From Eutrigla gurnardus (taxonomy: Eukaryota > Chordata > Actinopteri > Perciformes > Triglidae), in the NCBI GenBank assembly GCA_963514095.1, contig OY741275.1, positions 27,222,554 through 27,286,553 on the forward strand: a DNA stretch of 64,000 nucleotides. Reading direction: 5' to 3'. Made by a program: the position numbers and the translations under genes. Shown piece by piece: positions 1-11,570 of the stretch (positions are counted from its first letter, which is position 1; every line of letters begins with the position of its first letter). The notes under the pieces are model-generated. The model worked only from the letters and a program-made list of their open reading frames with translations. It was not told the DNA's origin and did not search any database.

Positions 1-1675
1 GTTCAACAGAAAAAAAATGAGATAGTTTATTTTGAAATGTACAAAAGCTATATACACACACACGAACAAACCCACACACACACACACACACACACACTGA
101 GCATAGTAAAAGTGAACGGTAGCATACACACAAACATTTTAAAAAGGGCTACTTAGAAATTCAGCAAACATAATAAAACTGAGGAATTTGCAGCGCTAGT
201 TAGCCGACCCAGTCCGAGACAGGATTTGATTATCAAAGTCCGTGTCCCCCTTCCTGGATTCTCTGCAGTTCATCCAGACCCGGGGGGAGTAGCGAGGGAG
301 GGGGTGCATGGATGTGTTAATTAGGATCAGATCTCTGCCGAGAACACACAGAGGTACTTGTATATTCTTTTAGAGAACACACGGGGTTCATTCGCCCTGA
401 TAGACCAGCACAGAGGCGTATCCTTGTCCTGTCCAATCATTTACCCTTGTGAGACGCGACCACGGAGACCCGCTGCCTCTGATCCAGAGGGCAGAGAAGG
501 AGATCTGAGTCCACATCCCCGGGAGCTCAGACCGCCATCAAGAAGCACTTAATATCCGCGGATCGTAGCGTCGTACGACCTCCTGCTTAAACTGGGACTG
601 TCAAATGCTTAATGCTGGGAATGTGCAGTTAGTCACGCATTCCTGGTTGAAGGGTATTCATTTACTTTTTTGAATTTCATGAAATCAGTCACCAAAAAAT
701 GTTTAACGAATTTTCTCCGAATCACAAAAATCTTGGTGACTGAAACTCAGCGAAACCAAAACAGGTTCCTTTAATGGCACTTTCTTTGCTTATTTTTTAG
801 TTTTGTTGCAAGTTTAAGTTTTAATTACAAAAGCAGTTATTGGTTTTACTTTTCATAACGGGCTCGTATGTGTCGACATGCATTTATGGGCTCTGACTGC
901 TCATTATCTTCAGAGTTGAAGGGAAAAACTAAATTAACTGTAGTTCTTCAATAGTTTACCTGCATAAAATCAACACATAGTGCTTTTGTAAGTACTAATA
1001 CACAGTTTTATACCTGCTCACAAAAAGGTTACTTTTCTTATACAATATCTCACGTATTGTATCGTACACGTAAACGCTAACGAACCGTAGCGTAGCCTTG
1101 TAAGAATATCTTTGTTACAATCCGCGTTGTTGGCGCAAAGTAAAAAAAAAAAAATGAATTTGTGAATGAACAGCAGGCGTCCACGTGTTACGGTAACTTT
1201 GACAGCCCTAGTTTAAACGTCCGAAGTCTAAAGCATAACTTAAAGCAAGTACCATACAGTATAATATATACACATAAATGTCTTCATGAGAAAATATCAT
1301 CTGTTATCTACACGTTTCCCGGTAATGACCTCAGCGAGACGCTACAGCTGCTTCCGGTCCAGCACTTCGTAAACGGCAGCAGGTTCTGAACCGTACCGTC
1401 TGTATCTGCTGTCACGGGATTGTGGGTCAAATGTATGGCTTTTTAACAATGGTAGAAATTGTCCTTAACCCTAGCTATACTAACTATTATTTGTATTTTA
1501 ACATATTATGATCCGAAGCAAATATGACAAGGTAAGCACATTACTATGAACAATGACGGGGAAAAAATGTATGAAATAGCCAGTTTTGCATTGTTCAATC
1601 AGTGCTTGTGTAGTTCACATATTCCTGATGTAGAAACGGTTAAGACTGGAGGGACGATGAGGCGTTCGATTGCTC
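1..1675 (-). other. gli2: gli2 3' UTR
   Basis: AT-rich, non-repetitive sequence directly after the stop codon. On the sense strand it carries three exact UGUANAUA Pumilio-type elements (plus coordinates 1305-1312, 1265-1272 and 49-56), weak ATTAAA signals near 770 and 820, and a canonical AATAAA at 31-26. A (CA)n tract lies at 72-97. No open frame here resembles a known protein. The UTR length of about 1.65 kb is inferred from the last signal and is not proven. Confidence 0.75.
26..31 (-). terminator. Poly(A) signal AATAAA of gli2
   Basis: TTTATT on the plus strand at 26-31 gives AATAAA on the sense strand. About 10 nt downstream comes a run of eight T followed by CTGTTG, a U/GU-rich downstream element. 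Cleavage is therefore expected at or just beyond position 1. No stronger AATAAA was seen elsewhere in 1-1675 on the sense strand. Confidence 0.6.
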
Positions 1676-3966
1676 TCAGCTCATCATGTTGAGATATTTG
1701 CTTTCTTCAGCCAAGGCCGTGAGCATCGAGTTCATGTCACCGATGGCCATGTTGCCGATCCCCGCCGGTACGGACGCCAGCGTGACGGAGTTGCGGGGGG
1801 TAGTGAGGCGCGAGGAACTCTGGGAGAGGCTCTGCAGGAGACCGGGACTCAGGGTGCCCGACATCAGGCTGGAGTGGTCCCCGTCGTCGAGCATAGTGTC
1901 AAAGTCAATCTGGGCGTGCTCCGCACCGGCGGATCCACTGGTGGAGGAATCCACCGTGCTGCTGGAGACGTGGTTGACTCCCGGCGAGGCCATGTTGGCT
2001 GCAGCGGTGGCGTCACCGGCGGGAGCCTGGCTGGCGCCGGGGGGTGTGGGGGCAACGAAGCTGACGGACGTTGGCTCAAAAGTGTGGATCTGACCCGTGT
2101 AGAGCGCATTGGAGTTTGGATGTTCAGAGTTGCTGTTGTGGGTTGCTGAGCCACTGGGCCTCTTTGGGCTCGCCTCGGAGGTGTCGGTACCACGACTGGG
2201 GCTCAAATCAGAGGACTTGGGCACTCGGCTCGGTTGCATCATGCTAGCCCCTGTTTGTTGTCTGGCAGTGAACTTGGGCTCAATGGGGGGCCTGGGTTGT
2301 AACAGTCCTCTGCCTCCATTGTGGATATTGTGCTGCTGGGAGAGAGCGTTGTAACTTTGCTGCTGATCCACTTGGCTCACATGAGAATACCCATCAGCCT
2401 GTGCCCTTGCTCTGCAACCCTGCAGGTCAGGACCTGCCACATTGTTCCGGGTAGGTCTCGTGCTCCCAGATATAGAATTTGGGATTGCGTCACCGAACCC
2501 TTGCTGAGGACTCATTTGCTCGCTGAAGTTCACATTGTTGCATTGTCTCTGCTGCTGCTGCTGCTGGGAGATGTTCATCAGCCTTTGGCTGTTGTGGGTC
2601 GCATACGCCTGCAAAGACATATTCTGACCCATCGGCAAGACCTGCTGGTTGCTGCAGAGGCCCTGACCTTGTCCCTGGAAGGGACCAAAATTGTGTCTCT
2701 GCTGTACGACAGCTAGGTTCCCCCTCAGAGGATGTTGTTGTGGTTTGGAGAGCTTTGCTGTAGCGTCCACAGTCCCTGAGCTCACCTCGTTCCACTGCAC
2801 CGGCATATTGTTCCTGTTCCTATTGTCCGAAGGTGCCGACAAGGGCTGATGGGAGCCACCGGGAACCATCTGGCAGGATTGCATGTCCTGATTGGACTGA
2901 GTCATGGTGGCGTCCACCACGGCCATCCTCCTCTGCGCATAAAATGATGCCGGTGGGGCCATGCTTGTCTGGTAGCCCTGAGTTTGGTTGTTGGAATGGT
3001 AGTCCACTTGCCCCGAGTTGTGTCCTGAAGGGCCAGAATTCTGGGACCTGAGGTACTGCACCACATCGTCTGGAAGCACCATGTCTTCCTCCCCACTCTG
3101 CTCCCCGACGATCATCATCCCGTCCGCCGACATGTTTTCCATGGCCACGTTCTCAGAAATGCTCGGTGGTCTGGGGGCAAACGGGTAGCGTTGCAGGCTT
3201 CCATCAGAGCGGGTGTAACCCTGCATGGCCAGAGCCTGGTGCCGTTCGGCTAACGGACCATTCATGGGGTTCATGCTGTTCATGCTGTTATAGCGCTGAA
3301 CCCTTGGAAAGGAGAGCGGGTCCAGTGTGGGACGCCGCACTGGATCGCTGGCACGGCGTGGGAGGTTGGCAGGTACCTCATGGGGCATCATGCTCCGTGT
3401 GCCATATCCTAGATCACTGCATCGGCGAGGCACAGTCCCAGAGGGGGGCTGATGGTAAGGGTGCAGCGAGCTGTCCTGGGAATCGCTGTAGAGAGCCATG
3501 CGGGTTCTCAGGCTCATTCGATCCATGTTGGGGAGAGGAGTGGGCGGAGCTCCACCAATGGCAGCAGCATACTTTGCCTTGAGTCGATAATGCTGAGCCG
3601 GTGTCAGGCTCAGGATGCTTGGGAGACCTCCGCCGACGCCACCGCCTCCACACTGACTCGCCTCGCTGGAGCGGCGCGACAGATCCGTAGAGATCGGGTC
3701 GTAGGAGTCCGCCGAACTGATGTTGTTGTGGCGGTTACCGCTGAACTGGGATGCCTCGCTGGAGCGGCGGCTGGAATAGCAGGGCGAAATACCGGAGGAG
3801 CGGCGACTCATGGTGTAGGCCGAGCTGATGGTGCTGGTGGTGCTGTCACGGCGCTCGTTCAGCTGGTTCAGCAGCGTTACTTCACACGAAGACAGGTCGG
3901 CCATGCGCTGGCCGCCGGGGAACGGAGCGCTCAGGTTACTCATCATGTTGCTCTCCAGCAGGGAAC
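1676..3966 (-). CDS. gli2: gli2 coding exon 13 (residues 750-1512), processing determinant and activator region
   Basis: Half the protein lies in this 2291-nt terminal exon. After acceptor TCTGCCAG it reads SLLESNMMSNL... Residues about 788-850 hold a chain of PKA consensus sites (RRDS, RRSS three times) with SSADSYDPISTD. In GLI2/GLI3 this cluster is primed by PKA and extended by GSK3/CK1 to recruit beta-TrCP for degradation or processing. Further blocks: KAKYAAAIGG.PPTPLPNMDRMSL, LPDDVVQYLRSQ, NNMPVQWNEVSSGTVDA, a six-glutamine run, LLQPRPPIEP and LYTGQIHTFE. The end has FDTML (1438-1442; an FxxPhiPhi TAF9-type contact), LDDGDHSSLMSG, SRLTTPRNS and SKYLNMMS, then TGA at 1678-1676. Other frames over this exon are shadows. 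Confidence 0.98.
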
Positions 3967-6900
3967 CTGGCAGATACAGAGAACATTATTACATCACGGT
4001 GCACCCTCACCACACACTTAAAAGTGACATCACAGACGTCTGTCTTACCGACGGCAGGTATGGGAGGCAGCTTCATGCTGTTGCGTTGGCCCTGCGGCGG
4101 CGGTGCAGAGTTGACCCAGGGGCACGAGTCCCTCACAGTCTTCAGCCTCTCCTTCTTAATGTTCTCCAGCTTGATGGTGACGGTGCCGCCGTGACACACG
4201 GCTTTCCTCAGCTGGAGCCCCACGCCGGCCTGCTGCCCCCCGGCCGAGACGGTGGAGTCGACCATGGGGCAATCGTCCTGCGCGCTGAGGTCCCCGAAGC
4301 TGCCCCCGCTGTGCAAGGCCATCTCTACTCCGCTGTCGTTGTTGTTGGCGCTGCCGAGAGGCGACGGCTCGCTGCTGCATGATGAGTGGCCACCAGGACT
4401 GGACTGATACGTCTGCAGGGCAGCGGGGAGGAACTGGTGTTAGAGGAGCGAATCACACCGGAGAACAGAGGTCTCCAACGTTTTCAGGCCAAGGACCCCC
4501 AAGGCCTACAGAGACCCAGTGGAGGGACCTCCAAGTCCTCTAGAGACCCGGTGGAGGGACCCCCAATTACATATCATATAAATCTGTGTTCCCTATTAAA
4601 CAATAATAATGTGTAGTGCACCTATAGTTCCATGTAAAACAGTACTTTGTAATGATGGATGGATACAATGCTAAGACATTAAAATAATATTTGTTGACAG
4701 ATTCATATTTTAATTCTATTTTGGCATTTCAACATCACAATTTCTCAACATAATATTAAACAAACAGGAAGATTTATATCTGCTTATTAAAGGTTGTATT
4801 CATGTTAAGGTGTATTTTTGGAAGATAGTTTGGGATCAAGTAATTTCGAGGACCCCCTGCAGTAACTCTGTGGACCCCCTAGGGGTCCCAGACCCCCTGT
4901 TGAAGATCTCTGCTGTAGAAGCTTTATTTTAAATGGCAGCGCTACGTTGTTAAATTTTACTCCTATAAATAAGTAATAATCTGCCCAAAAATCCGGCAAC
5001 ACTGATATCAATTTGCCATTTACGACAAAGAGTGAATTTTAAAGACAGAAAATAAAATAATAATAGTCTCATGCCGAGTTCAGAGGACTCCATTATGTAT
5101 TCTTCAATATTAAATAATTACCGCGTTTAAGAAATTCTGATTGTAATGGTGTTTTGTAATAACTAATGTAGATCTATAGTCCCATAATCTCATTCATCAA
5201 AGATGAATTTGACTTATTTACAGCAAGAAAACAAGTGGATAATAGATGAGATCTGTGAGCAAATAATCCAGTGGAGACATTCATTCAAACTGGAGGAAAA
5301 CTGAGCTAAAGTCTTGATCACAGCTTGATGCTGGCACTATTTGTTGAGCACGCCGGCTGAAACGCTCCCAGACTCTGCATATTAATGTGACAATGACTTC
5401 TATCATCAGAGAATCGCATGTGCGTCCCACATACAAACATAACATTTCAACTTCCTTGAAAATGGACAAATCATGCAAAAAAAAAAAAAAGAACATTTGA
5501 CGTCGTGCAAAGAAGGAGGAGGGTAGCGTGGAAACACGAGGACACATTCAGGCATCTCCACCATGCTGACCTGCGACGGGACGGCGAGGCGGTTCGATGC
5601 TCACCTCAGTGAAGTCTGTCCGTTAGAAAGGAGAACTTGAGAGAAGCGAGTTCAAGCAACAATCAGAGAGGTGAGTTAGGAAGGAAGCAGGAAGCACTCA
5701 GAGCAGCGTTAGTAGAGCCGAGTGGGAAATGTAGTCCATGCAGTTAAATACACGTTAGATTAACGCTGAAAGTTTCAATACAAAAACCTAATATATATAT
5801 TTTATGAGCCATAGAGGCGGTCTGTGTGGGCGGGCCTTTTGTTTAAATTCATGCGATTAAGACCCACCATAGAGTTCTCGGTCTTGATGGATTTGACCTG
5901 CAGGCAGTCCTCCCCGCCTCTGGAGGTGCTGTTGGCGTCCGTCCTGCCGTCGCCACCCCTCGCTCCCAGCTTGGGGTTGGCCTCGTTCTCCCCGTTGCCT
6001 TTGGGCGGCTGCAGCCGGGGCGGGGCGTCGCTCCGCTGCTTCTTGGTGACGTGGGCCTCTGGGCCGTGGACCGTCTTCACGTGTTTCCGGAGCGAGCTGG
6101 GGTCCGTGTAGCGCTTGGTGCAGCCCGGGATCTTGCACACGTACGGTTTCTGCCGAGAGGGGTCGAGAGAAATGCTTGGAAAGTGCTTGAATGTGACTGT
6201 GGAGAAGGTGGAGGAACCCTGCGAACACTAAGCCGACTTAAATGCGTGACGGGGTCAGCTGATGGACGTGAACGCACCTCGTTGGAGTGGGTCCGGTTCT
6301 GGTGCTTGGCCCGGTCCGAGGCGTTGGAGAAGGCCTTGTTGCAGCCCTCGTGTTCACACACGTAGGGCTTCTCGCCGGTGTGGGACCGGAGGTGGGTCTT
6401 CAGGTTCTCCAGGCGGGAGTAGGCCTTCGCACAGCCCTCGAACTGCACATGGAGAGAGAGAGGGTGAGAGGGTGAGACAGTGAGACGGTGAGACGGTGAG
6501 ACAGTGAGACAGTGAGACGGTGAGACAGTGAGTCAGTGAGACAGTGAGACGGTGAGACGTTGAGTCGGTGAGACAGTCTAACGTGGTTCGGTTTGCAGTC
6601 TAACGTGGTCCGGTTTCCAGTCTAACGTGGTTCGGTTTGCAGTCTAACGTGGTCCGGTTTGCAGTCTAACGTGGTCCGGTTTGCAGTCTAACGTGGTCCG
6701 GTTTGCAGTCTAACGTGGTTCAGTTTGCAGTCTTATGTCTGGTTAGGTTTGCAGTCTAACGTGGTCCGGTTTCCAGTCTAACGTGGTTCGGTTTGCAGTC
6801 TAACGTGGTCCGGTTTCCAGTCTAACGTGGTCCGGTTTGCAGTCTAACGTGGTCCGGTTTGCAGTCTAACGTGGTTCAGTTTGCAGTCTTATGTCTGGTT

Positions 6901-9900
6901 CGGTTTGCAGTCTAACGTGGTCCGGTTTGCAGTCTAACGTGGTCTGGTTTCCAGTCTAACGTGGTTCGGTTTGCAGTCTAACGTGGTTCGGTTTGCAGTC
7001 TAACGTGGTCCGGTTTGCAGTCTAACGTGGTTCAGTTTGCAGTCTAACGTGGTCCGGTTTGCAGTCTTATGTCTGGTTAGGTTTGCAGTCTAACGTGGTT
7101 CGGTTTGCAGTCTAACGTGGTCCGGTTTGCAGTCTAACGTGGTTCGGTTTGCAGTCTAACGTGGTTCAGTTTGCAGTCTAACGTGGTCCGGTTTGCAGTC
7201 TTATGTCTGGTTAGGTTTGCAGTCTAACGTGGTTCGGTTTGCAGTCTAACGTGGTCCGGTTTGCAGTCTAACGTCTGGTTCGGTTTGCAGTCTAACGTGG
7301 TCCGGTTTGCAGTCTAACGTGGTTCGGTTTGCAGTCTAACGTGGTCCGGTTTGCAGTCTAACGTCTGGTCCGGTTTGCAGTCTAACGTGGTCCGGTTTGC
7401 AGTCTTATGTCTGGTTAGGTTTGCAGTCTAACGTGGTTCGGTTTGCAGTCTAACGTGGTTCGGTTTGCAGTCTAACGTGGTCCGGTTTGCAGTCTAACGT
7501 GGTCCGGTTTGCAGTCTAACGTGGTCCGGTTTGCAGTCTAATGGGCTCCTGGCCTCGAGCCCACCTGCTGCGGCTCGCCACACGAAAGCAGCGCTGCACT
7601 AAAAAGAAAAAGGCGGCGATTATGTGAAACATCTAAACTGAGTGTGAGGTGCGGCGAAGCTCCTCGGCTGCTCCGGAGACAAAGACGAGCCTGTGTTTAG
7701 ACCTTTGTGTCCACTTGTTCTGTACAAGCTGTAATTTGCTATTCTTTTGAGTCAGTCATTGTGAACGTAATTGGCTCTGAAATTAAAAGAGAATCAAATT
7801 AGAGTCGCTCTGAAATCTGGATGTGAGAGTCGGAGGATTCTCTGTTTCAAGCCGGAGTGTTGTGAGAAGATGCACGTGGGATTTGCGTGGAGGATCCCGG
7901 TCTTAATAAGGACCCTCGGCCCCCACGCTCGTCTGCAGCCTTTAATTACGCTGTCCATCAGCTCTCCTCACAACTCATCTGGTTTAATGCATTCACAAGA
8001 GCCGGCTTTGAAGCCGAGCAAACAGGCCCCTCGATTTGATCTTCATGGAGCCTTCAATGAGACCCTCATGATTGATCAGCATGGAAAACATCACTGAGGC
8101 AAAGAGAAGACACTTCCTTTGTGCTTTACAGCATCACTGAGATTTCCATGTTCAGCCCGGACTGTTTTCCTGCAGCGCCGAGGCTGAGGCTGAGTCAGAT
8201 CCAGGTCCTAGAGCAACCAGTTAACCAGTCAGTTAATCAGTTAACCAGTCAGTTAACCAGTTAATTACCAGTTAACTAACCAGTTAACCAGTTACTTAAC
8301 CAGTTAACAACCTGGACGTTTCCTTTAATTACATTAACAATAAAAAGTGCATTTCTTGCCAGGAAAAGTCTGGGAAATAACCCTAATGATGTCACTGTGA
8401 TGTCATCGGGGTATATCAGCTAAAAAGCCCAGGTAGTTTCTCACTAAAGTGCAGTAACGTTCCTTTAAATGCATCATTTCTGAGCCGGGCCGGTGGGTCG
8501 ACCAGCTGGTTGGGAACAAACAGGGTTTCCGTTGGGGGGTTTGGGGGGTTTGGGGTCCTCACCGTGCACTTGTGCGGCTTCTCCCCCGTGTGGCGCCGCA
8601 TGTGGACCACCAGCATGTACTGGGCCTTGAAGGGCTTCTGCTCCCGCGAACACTCGTCCCAGCGGCACACGAACTCCTTCTTCTCGCCGTGGATGTGGTC
8701 GTTGTTGATGTGCTGAGGAGACAAAGGCGCCAGCGTCAACCAGAGTGTGTGTCTGTGTGTGTGTGTCTGTGTGTGTGTGTGTGTCTGTGTGTGTGTGTGT
8801 CTGTGTGTGTGAGAGAGAGAGCGACCAGGCAACAACATCCAGTTCTGAAAAGTGAAGCCAAACACTTCAGTGCCTTAAACTTGCATTCTTTCTGCTGGCC
8901 ACCAGGGGGCGACTCCTCTGGTGGCTGTAACGTTGAATTATAGAAGCTAACTTTGTTAGCAGCTTCACACCAGAATCCAGATGGATCCAGATTCAGATCC
9001 ACCCGTCGCTCCTCCACAGTCCAAATATGGTCACTTCCTACCAAGATGCCAAAGCTAAGATGCCGAACTCAAGGGTTCAAAACATGTCTCCATGACGACG
9101 CCCACTTCCTCTAGACAACTAGAAGACTTTGTCAGCAAATTCTTTCCCACACACACACACACACACAGCCGTCCATCATGGCCGACAGTTCTTCTGCATC
9201 TGTCAACAGGAAACAGAAACTATAAAAGCGTGTTTTGTTTGTTCAGGCTCGGTGTGTCTTTGTGTAACAGATCCAGTAAAAGTGATCAGGAAGAGGATCC
9301 GGTCGCGGACTCGTATCCATCCTCTTACTTCTGAGGGGTCAGGAGGTCAGCAAGGGGGGCGACAGGTTTCCTGTGAGACGCTGATGATGCTTCTGGTACC
9401 ATAACGTTGTTTTTGTGTTTCATTTCATTTTGTGTTATTTTTAGTTTGCCTGTTTTAACTGTAAGGCGACCTTAAATGAAAAGCATTATTCTATAATGTT
9501 TTGTATGTTTTTTTCAGCGGATGTGATCTAAAATGAGGTCTTCAACGTGTTCAGGCCGAGGACCCCCATTACAGACCGTACAACATTCTGTTGATATGAA
9601 ACAGGGCCAATAATAAGTAGTGCATCTTTATATGTATACAAAGTGAAGACATTAAAATAAGTGTGGAAACATATTCTAATTCTATTTTGGCATTTCATCA
9701 CAATTTCACCTCATAACAAACGGAAGATTTATATTTGCTTACATGTGTTGTATTCATGTTAATGTGTATTTTTGGACATATTTCATATTATTGGAAGAAC
9801 AAAAGTTTGGGATCAAATCATTTTTGGGACCCAGCAGTTACTCTGCGGACCCCCTAGGGGTCCCGGACCCCTGCTGAAGACCTCTGATCTAGGTTCCCAT

Positions 9901-11535
9901 GTAAGCTCAACTTCACACACCCTGGTCCCGTGCACCACACACAAACATCCACACACCCAGAGGAACCACTTGGTTTCCTGAGGACATCCAGACCCACAAC
10001 GCTCCACTTATGTGGCGGCGTCCTCCCGCGGCCAGCGGGGCTCGGCGGCGGTCGCCGGCGCGGCTGAAGTCTATTTTGGGTGGAAGGAGGAGGAAAAGTG
10101 GAGGCCTCTATTTTCAGGTTACACACTACTGTTGAATCCATCATCCGGATCGTCTCACAGGATCACTTTAGGAGTCGGAGGAACCACAGGTGTGGTTTCT
10201 CTCTGCTGATGGTCAGCGTCAGGGAGACGCTGTTTAGCAGGAGGGAAAAAATAAAAGTCTATTATGTCTGTTTTGTATGTTGATGGAAAGCAGAGCTTTT
10301 TTAAGAATGCGTGAGCCGTCCACAGCCGAGGTCGACCCGCCGGGCCTCCGCTCGCCGGCACACTGATCCTGGCACGCCGTCACAGCTCGGGGGGCTGCAG
10401 GCCAGAGTTTTAAAGGTAACTCCGGTCCTGACTTGCAGTAGCCCGCCGGTCCCCGGGTCGCCGGTCCCCAGGTCGGCGGACCCCGCGTCGGTGGACCCCG
10501 CGTCGGCGGACCCCGGCCCCTCCCACCTCCCTCCGAGGTCACGGCCAGAAAGCAAGAAGAGAAGTTGGCCTGGAAAAGTAGGAGGGGAGGGGGGGCACAA
10601 GGGTCCGCAACTCCAGAGCTTCTGGCATGACGATGGATTTATGGCGGGCCCTCTGGGCTTCAGGGTGTGTGTGTGGGGGGAGGGGGTCAGGGGTCACGGG
10701 GGTTGAAGGGGTTGGCGGGTGGCACAGCTGCAGGGCTTTGGCCCTGAATGTGGCGAGAGCCGGGAAAAGGCTCATTAACGCTGCGCGTGTCGAACCCGGC
10801 AGGAAGTGGATCAGCTAGCGGACGGCGCTCTGAGCTGCTCCGCCGGCGTTTAATGAGGAGCAGAAGAACCGTTTGAACTCCACCGTCCGGAGTGGCGAGG
10901 CAGAGCACGTCTGAGGACGTAAAGTGAAAGACTCACGTGGACCAGCTGGTCCTGCGTGTCGTACTCCTGGCTGCAGCCCTCCCAGTGGCAGTTGGTCTCG
11001 TACACGGCCTCAGGCTCCTGCTTGCACTCGTCTTTGTCCAGGTCCTCGCTCAGGTCCAAGATCCCCCCGCAGCAGTGGTCCTGCAGGAGAAAGGGTGTTT
11101 ATGGATGAAAACACATCTTTAACCCGAGTCTGTGGTCAATACGCTGCAGAAGCTTCCTGTTTTGCATCCCTCTTATCTTATCTGAGTCTGAATCCTAATG
11201 AGCCCCGCTTCATCTCCATGTGGGACGCCGCCTCCTTGTCATTGATCTACAGCTGCATTTTTTATTCCGATAATCAATAAGAGCCACCGTGTCTGCTGCG
11301 GCGGCGGCGGCTAACGAGGAGGCTAACGAGGCCGTGATGCAGATAGGTGAGGGTCACAAAAGGTCACAAAGTAAATTCCTGGGAAAGTTAAGATTCCTTG
11401 TTTCTTACCTGAGAGGAAGGTGAGATGGGCAGCAGACCCTCCGCCTCCGTCTTGACCTTTGACCTCTTGGTGGTGAGCGGGTTGACAGTGCTGCTCACCG
11501 CCGGGTCTCCGCTGGCGTTCTGCGGGTCACATGAG

Positions 11536-11570
<35 letters not shown>

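Noticed and set aside
1670..2149. Plus-strand frames opposite coding exon 13
   Set aside because: Shadows of the GLI2 C-terminal coding exon, whose minus-strand frame is clearly conserved protein.
6574..7541. CRISPR-like appearance of the 22-bp array and others
   Set aside because: Units are contiguous with no unique spacers, and the host is a vertebrate. These are minisatellites.
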